DNA from: Gallaecimonas pentaromativorans
Lineage (GTDB): Bacteria > Pseudomonadota > Gammaproteobacteria > Enterobacterales > Gallaecimonadaceae
Reading direction: 5' to 3'
DNA length: 34,165 nucleotides
Assembly (NCBI RefSeq): GCF_003751625.1
Contig: NZ_RJUL01000017.1
Coordinates: forward strand, 1-34,165
Shown here: one piece after another, positions 31,597 to 34,165 of the stretch
Layout: each line of letters opens with the position of its first letter
Numbering within the stretch: position 1 is the stretch's first letter
Translations under genes and position numbers: made by a program
The notes under the pieces: model-generated
Told to the model about the DNA's origin: nothing
What the model saw: the letters and a program-made list of their open reading frames with translations, nothing else
Database searches by the model: none

Positions 31597-32841
31597 TTGA
31601 CAGACCAACCCTGGTGGCGACTGGTATTCAGTCGCCGCATGATGCTGTGTGTTTTAACCGGTTTTGCCTCCGGCCTGCCGCTGTTCTTTTTATTCCAACT
31701 AGTGCCAGGCTGGCTCAGAGACCAACAGGTCGACTTGGGCACCATCGGGCTTTTTGCCCTGGTGCAATTTCCCTACACTTGGAAGTTCCTGTGGTCACCG
31801 CTGATGGACAGGTTCGAGCTGCCGCTTTTGGGGCTGCGCCGCGGCTGGATGCTGCTCACCCAACTGGGCCTGTTGCTGGCCTTGGGGTCCTTTGCCTTTA
31901 TCTCCCCGCAAAACGGCCTAAGCATGGTGATCGTCGCCGCCGTGCTGGTGGCGGTGTTTTCCGCCTCCCAGGATATCGTTATTGACGCCTTTCGCCGGGA
32001 GATCCTCTCAGACCAGGAATTGGGACTTGGCAATGCCGTGCACATTAACGCCTACCGCCTGGCAGGGCTGGTGCCGGGCTCCTTGTCGTTGATCCTGGCC
32101 GACCACCTGCCCTGGTCCACGGTATTTTTAATTACCGCCGCCTTTATGGGCGTAGGGTTACTGCTCACCGCCATTGCCCCCGAGCCGGCACACGAGCGCC
32201 ACCCCATGAGCCTCGAGCAGGCAGTGGTGGAGCCGTTCAAGGATTTTTTCAGCCGCCACGGCGTGCAGCATGCCGTCGCGGTGCTGGTGTTCATGGTGCT
32301 CTACAAGCTCGGTGACAACATGGCGGTGGCGCTGCAAACCCCCTTTTACATGGACATGGGTTACAGCAAGTCGGAGATAGGCCTGGTGGCCAAGCACGCC
32401 GCCCTGTGGCCGGTGCTGGTGGGTAGCCTCATCGGTGGCCTGGTGATGCTCAAAGTCGGTATCAACCGCTCCCTTTGGCTGTTTGGGGTGGTGCAGTGCG
32501 CCAGTATCTTCGGTTACGCCTTGCTCGCTTCTCTTAATCCCGAGGCCCGCAATCTGTGGTGGCTGGCCGGGGTGGTAGGAGCCGAATACTTAGGGGTGGG
32601 CCTGGGGGCTGCGGCCCTGACCGCCTATATCGCCCGCGAGGCCAGCCGCACCTACCTGGCTACCCAACTGGCGCTGCTGACGGCGCTCACCGCCGTTCCC
32701 AGGGTTATCGCCAACGCCGCGACTGGCTACATGGTGGAATCTATGGGCTGGGTGCACTTTTTTATGCTGTGCGCGCTGGTGGCCATTCCCGGCCTGTTGA
32801 TGCTGCCCAAGGTTGCCCCTTGGGCTCGCCGCCAAGATTGA
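31597..32841 (+). CDS. ampG: AmpG-type muropeptide permease (MFS)
   Basis: An inner-membrane importer that recovers anhydro-muropeptides from the periplasm for cell-wall recycling. The 414-residue protein has about twelve membrane helices. Family segments include GFASGLPLFFLFQLVPGWL near the start, KFLWSPLMDRFELPLLG, SASQDIVIDAFRREIL and NAVHINAYRLAGLVPG. The start is TTG 31597, with AAGGA 6 nt upstream; no better start lies nearby. Position after bolA and the yajG-like gene matches E. coli. In other bacteria the pathway feeds AmpR-controlled beta-lactamase induction; no ampR or ampC is in this window. Confidence 0.92.
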   Translation: MTDQPWWRLVFSRRMMLCVLTGFASGLPLFFLFQLVPGWLRDQQVDLGTIGLFALVQFPYTWKFLWSPLMDRFELPLLGLRRGWMLLTQLGLLLALGSFAFISPQNGLSMVIVAAVLVAVFSASQDIVIDAFRREILSDQELGLGNAVHINAYRLAGLVPGSLSLILADHLPWSTVFLITAAFMGVGLLLTAIAPEPAHERHPMSLEQAVVEPFKDFFSRHGVQHAVAVLVFMVLYKLGDNMAVALQTPFYMDMGYSKSEIGLVAKHAALWPVLVGSLIGGLVMLKVGINRSLWLFGVVQCASIFGYALLASLNPEARNLWWLAGVVGAEYLGVGLGAAALTAYIAREASRTYLATQLALLTALTAVPRVIANAATGYMVESMGWVHFFMLCALVAIPGLLMLPKVAPWARRQD

Positions 32842-32916
32842 GCAACACTTTGTTCACCGTTGAGCAAGGCGTCAGCCACTAGGTTAGACTGGCGCGAATC
32901 GAACAACGGAGACCGG

Positions 32917-33261
32917 ATGCAGGCTGTGCTGCTCTCACCTAGAACCTATCAAATTCTGCTGGCACTGGCGCTGCTTACCACGGCGCTTTTTGCCATTACC
33001 AAAAGCAGCTATCCCCAACCCGGTGGCGACAAGACCATGCACGCCACCGCCTTTTTTGTGTTGAGCCTACTGACCTACGGTGCCTGGCGCCGCTACTTGC
33101 TCCCCCAATGGCTGGGCCTGGCAGCTTACGGCGCCCTGATTGAGCTGGTGCAGTGGTACCTGCCCTATCGCGATGCCAGCCTCTATGACTGGTGCGCCGA
33201 CATGGTCGGTGTCGCCATCGCCTACAGCCTGGTGCTCGTCGTACGCAAATGGCCAAGATAG
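32917..33261 (+). CDS. VanZ-like family membrane protein
   Basis: A small four-helix membrane protein, 114 residues. The VanZ-like pattern is visible: GGDKTMHATAFFVLSLL (Asp-Lys and His), ALIELVQWYLP (Glu-xx-Gln and Pro), then DASLYDWCADMVGVAIA (Asp-x-x-x-Asp and Gly). VanZ relatives affect teicoplanin susceptibility in some Gram-positives; in Proteobacteria the role is unknown. GGAG lies 5 nt before ATG 32917; the frame is open to 32860 without support. It overlaps panE by 13 nt. Confidence 0.78.
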   Translation: MQAVLLSPRTYQILLALALLTTALFAITKSSYPQPGGDKTMHATAFFVLSLLTYGAWRRYLLPQWLGLAAYGALIELVQWYLPYRDASLYDWCADMVGVAIAYSLVLVVRKWPR

Positions 33262-34055
33262 GTATTTTGGGCGCAGGCGCCATAGGTCGCCTGGTGGCCC
33301 AGCGCCTGAGAAAGGCAGACCAAGAGGTCACCCTCAAAGGCCGCGAGCCCGTTCAAGAAAACGACGCCGAGCTGTGGCTTATCTGCACCAAAAGCTATCA
33401 GGTTAAAGAGGCGGTGGCCGCCCTGTCACCGCCTTGTGACGTGCCACTGGTGTTGCTCTGTAACGGCCTTGGCCCCCACCAAACACTGGCCGGGCTTGTG
33501 AGCAACCCCCTTTACCTTGGCACCACCACTTATGGTGCCCGCAAAAGCGAAGGGGCAGTTGAGATGACAGGCCGGGGCCAATGCTGGTACGGCCATTACC
33601 GGGGCAGCAAAGCGCAGCTGGGGTTGGTGCACCGCGTCCTAAACCTGGCGCTGCCACCGGCGCAGTGCTTTGACAACGTATTGGCTCCCCTTTGGCGAAA
33701 GCTGGCCATCAACGCGGTGATAAACCCGCTGACCGCCCGCGATAAGGTGGCCAACGGCGCTTTGCTGGCAGATACCTATCAGGCCGAGATAACGGCTCTG
33801 GTCACAGAAATGCTGCCGGTACTGGCCGCAGAAGGACAGGCCTTTACTAAAGAGGCCCTGGTGGCGCAGATCCTTGCCGTAGCCGAAGCCACTGCCGCCA
33901 ATACCTCGTCGATGCTGGCCGACCGCCTGGCCCACAGGCGCACCGAGATTGACGCCATCAATGGTTATCTTTGCCAAAAAGCGCAGATGCAGGGGCTTAG
34001 CACCCCGCGCCACCTGGCGCTTTGGCAGCAGATAACGGCGCTAGGCGAGCATTAA
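33249..34055 (+). CDS. panE: 2-dehydropantoate 2-reductase (ketopantoate reductase)
   Basis: Cytoplasmic NADPH-dependent enzyme that reduces ketopantoate to pantoate for coenzyme A synthesis. The Rossmann start is KIGILGAGAIGRLVAQRL. The core helix LWRKLAINAVINPLTA contains the catalytic Lys, and TAANTSSMLADRLAHRRTEI and DAINGYL (two neighbouring blocks) match PanE. Length is 268 residues, about 30 fewer than E. coli PanE. The gap lies between the second strand (LKGREP) and LWLICTKSYQ. ATG 33249 overlaps the VanZ-like stop by 13 nt, so the two are coupled. The ribosome site is weak. A strong terminator follows. Confidence 0.9.
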   Translation: MAKIGILGAGAIGRLVAQRLRKADQEVTLKGREPVQENDAELWLICTKSYQVKEAVAALSPPCDVPLVLLCNGLGPHQTLAGLVSNPLYLGTTTYGARKSEGAVEMTGRGQCWYGHYRGSKAQLGLVHRVLNLALPPAQCFDNVLAPLWRKLAINAVINPLTARDKVANGALLADTYQAEITALVTEMLPVLAAEGQAFTKEALVAQILAVAEATAANTSSMLADRLAHRRTEIDAINGYLCQKAQMQGLSTPRHLALWQQITALGEH

Positions 34056-34074
34056 AAAAGCCCGGCAGTTGCCT

Positions 34075-34108
34075 AATGCCAGTCAGTTAAGCTGACTGGC
34101 ATTTTTTC
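34075..34108 (+). terminator. Intrinsic terminator of panE
   Basis: A perfect 12-bp stem AATGCCAGTCAG / CTGACTGGCATT with a TTAAG loop is followed by a T-rich tract. It lies about 20 nt after the panE stop. The last ~55 bases of the window contain no supported gene. Confidence 0.9.
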
Positions 34109-34165
34109 TTTCTCGCTGGATACTTGCTGTATTTTGGCCGGATGCAGCGTGGATATGACCGGTCT

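Noticed and set aside
1-34165. tRNA, rRNA, CRISPR, prophage or integron features
   Set aside because: Reading both strands I found no cloverleaf-like tRNA ends, spaced repeats, integrase or phage genes.

Overview
The window reads as ordinary chromosome from a free-living, GC-rich gammaproteobacterium. Evidence includes a complete Na+-translocating NADH:quinone reductase operon with its NqrM maturation factor, a gammaproteobacterial bolA / yajG-like / ampG neighbourhood, KtrAB-type K+ uptake, YcaO, RlmG, PanE and a large Oar-like TonB receptor. A Gallaecimonas-like or other Alteromonadales-related marine bacterium is my best guess; it rests on remembered protein similarity, not on a search. 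I see no rRNA, tRNA, CRISPR array, insertion sequence, integrase or phage gene. Genes are dense, and most convergent pairs share an intrinsic terminator.

Layout. 0.2-2.2 kb: ktrA-ktrB. 2.2-4.8 kb: a redox group with glutathionyl-hydroquinone reductase (-) facing a DoxX/DUF417-like membrane protein and an NADPH-FMN reductase (+). 4.8-6.5 kb: EptA-type phosphoethanolamine transferase (-), with two PmrA-box-like direct repeats in its upstream region. 6.7-8.1 kb: YaiI and an unrecognised 257-residue protein. 8.1-9.8 kb: YcaO. 9.9-13.2 kb: a sigma54-type two-component system (-) divergent from a small secreted DUF4168 protein, whose gene carries a near-consensus sigma54 promoter. 13.2-20 kb: EEP-family hydrolase, Oar-like TonB receptor, secreted nucleotide pyrophosphatase-type lipoprotein and an AraC regulator. 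20.0-20.3 kb: an unrecognised 92-residue protein. 20.3-26.6 kb: nqrM and nqrFEDCBA (-). 26.8-27.8 kb: alkB-bolA (-). 27.8-34.1 kb (+): rlmG, yajG-like lipoprotein, a degenerate asparagine-synthase-like protein, periplasmic cyclophilin, a hypothetical protein, ampG, VanZ-like protein and panE.

How the parts work together. NqrA-F is the sodium-pumping entry point of the respiratory chain, and NqrM supplies iron for the NqrD/E centre. The flavin transferase ApbE, which flavinylates NqrB and NqrC, is not in the window and must lie elsewhere. The TonB receptor, surface phosphodiesterase and AraC regulator could form a scavenging unit for a phosphodiester or nucleotide substrate (inference). The GSH-hydroquinone reductase, DoxX-like protein and FMN reductase fit quinone or electrophile detoxification (inference).

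The best candidate for something little described is the sigma54 module at 9.9-13.2 kb. A membrane histidine kinase and an NtrC-family activator sit head-to-head with a gene for a secreted DUF4168 protein. That gene has a -24/-12 element with correct 12-bp spacing, and inverted repeats lie at enhancer-like distance upstream. This suggests a self-contained envelope-signalling circuit with a dedicated secreted output protein.
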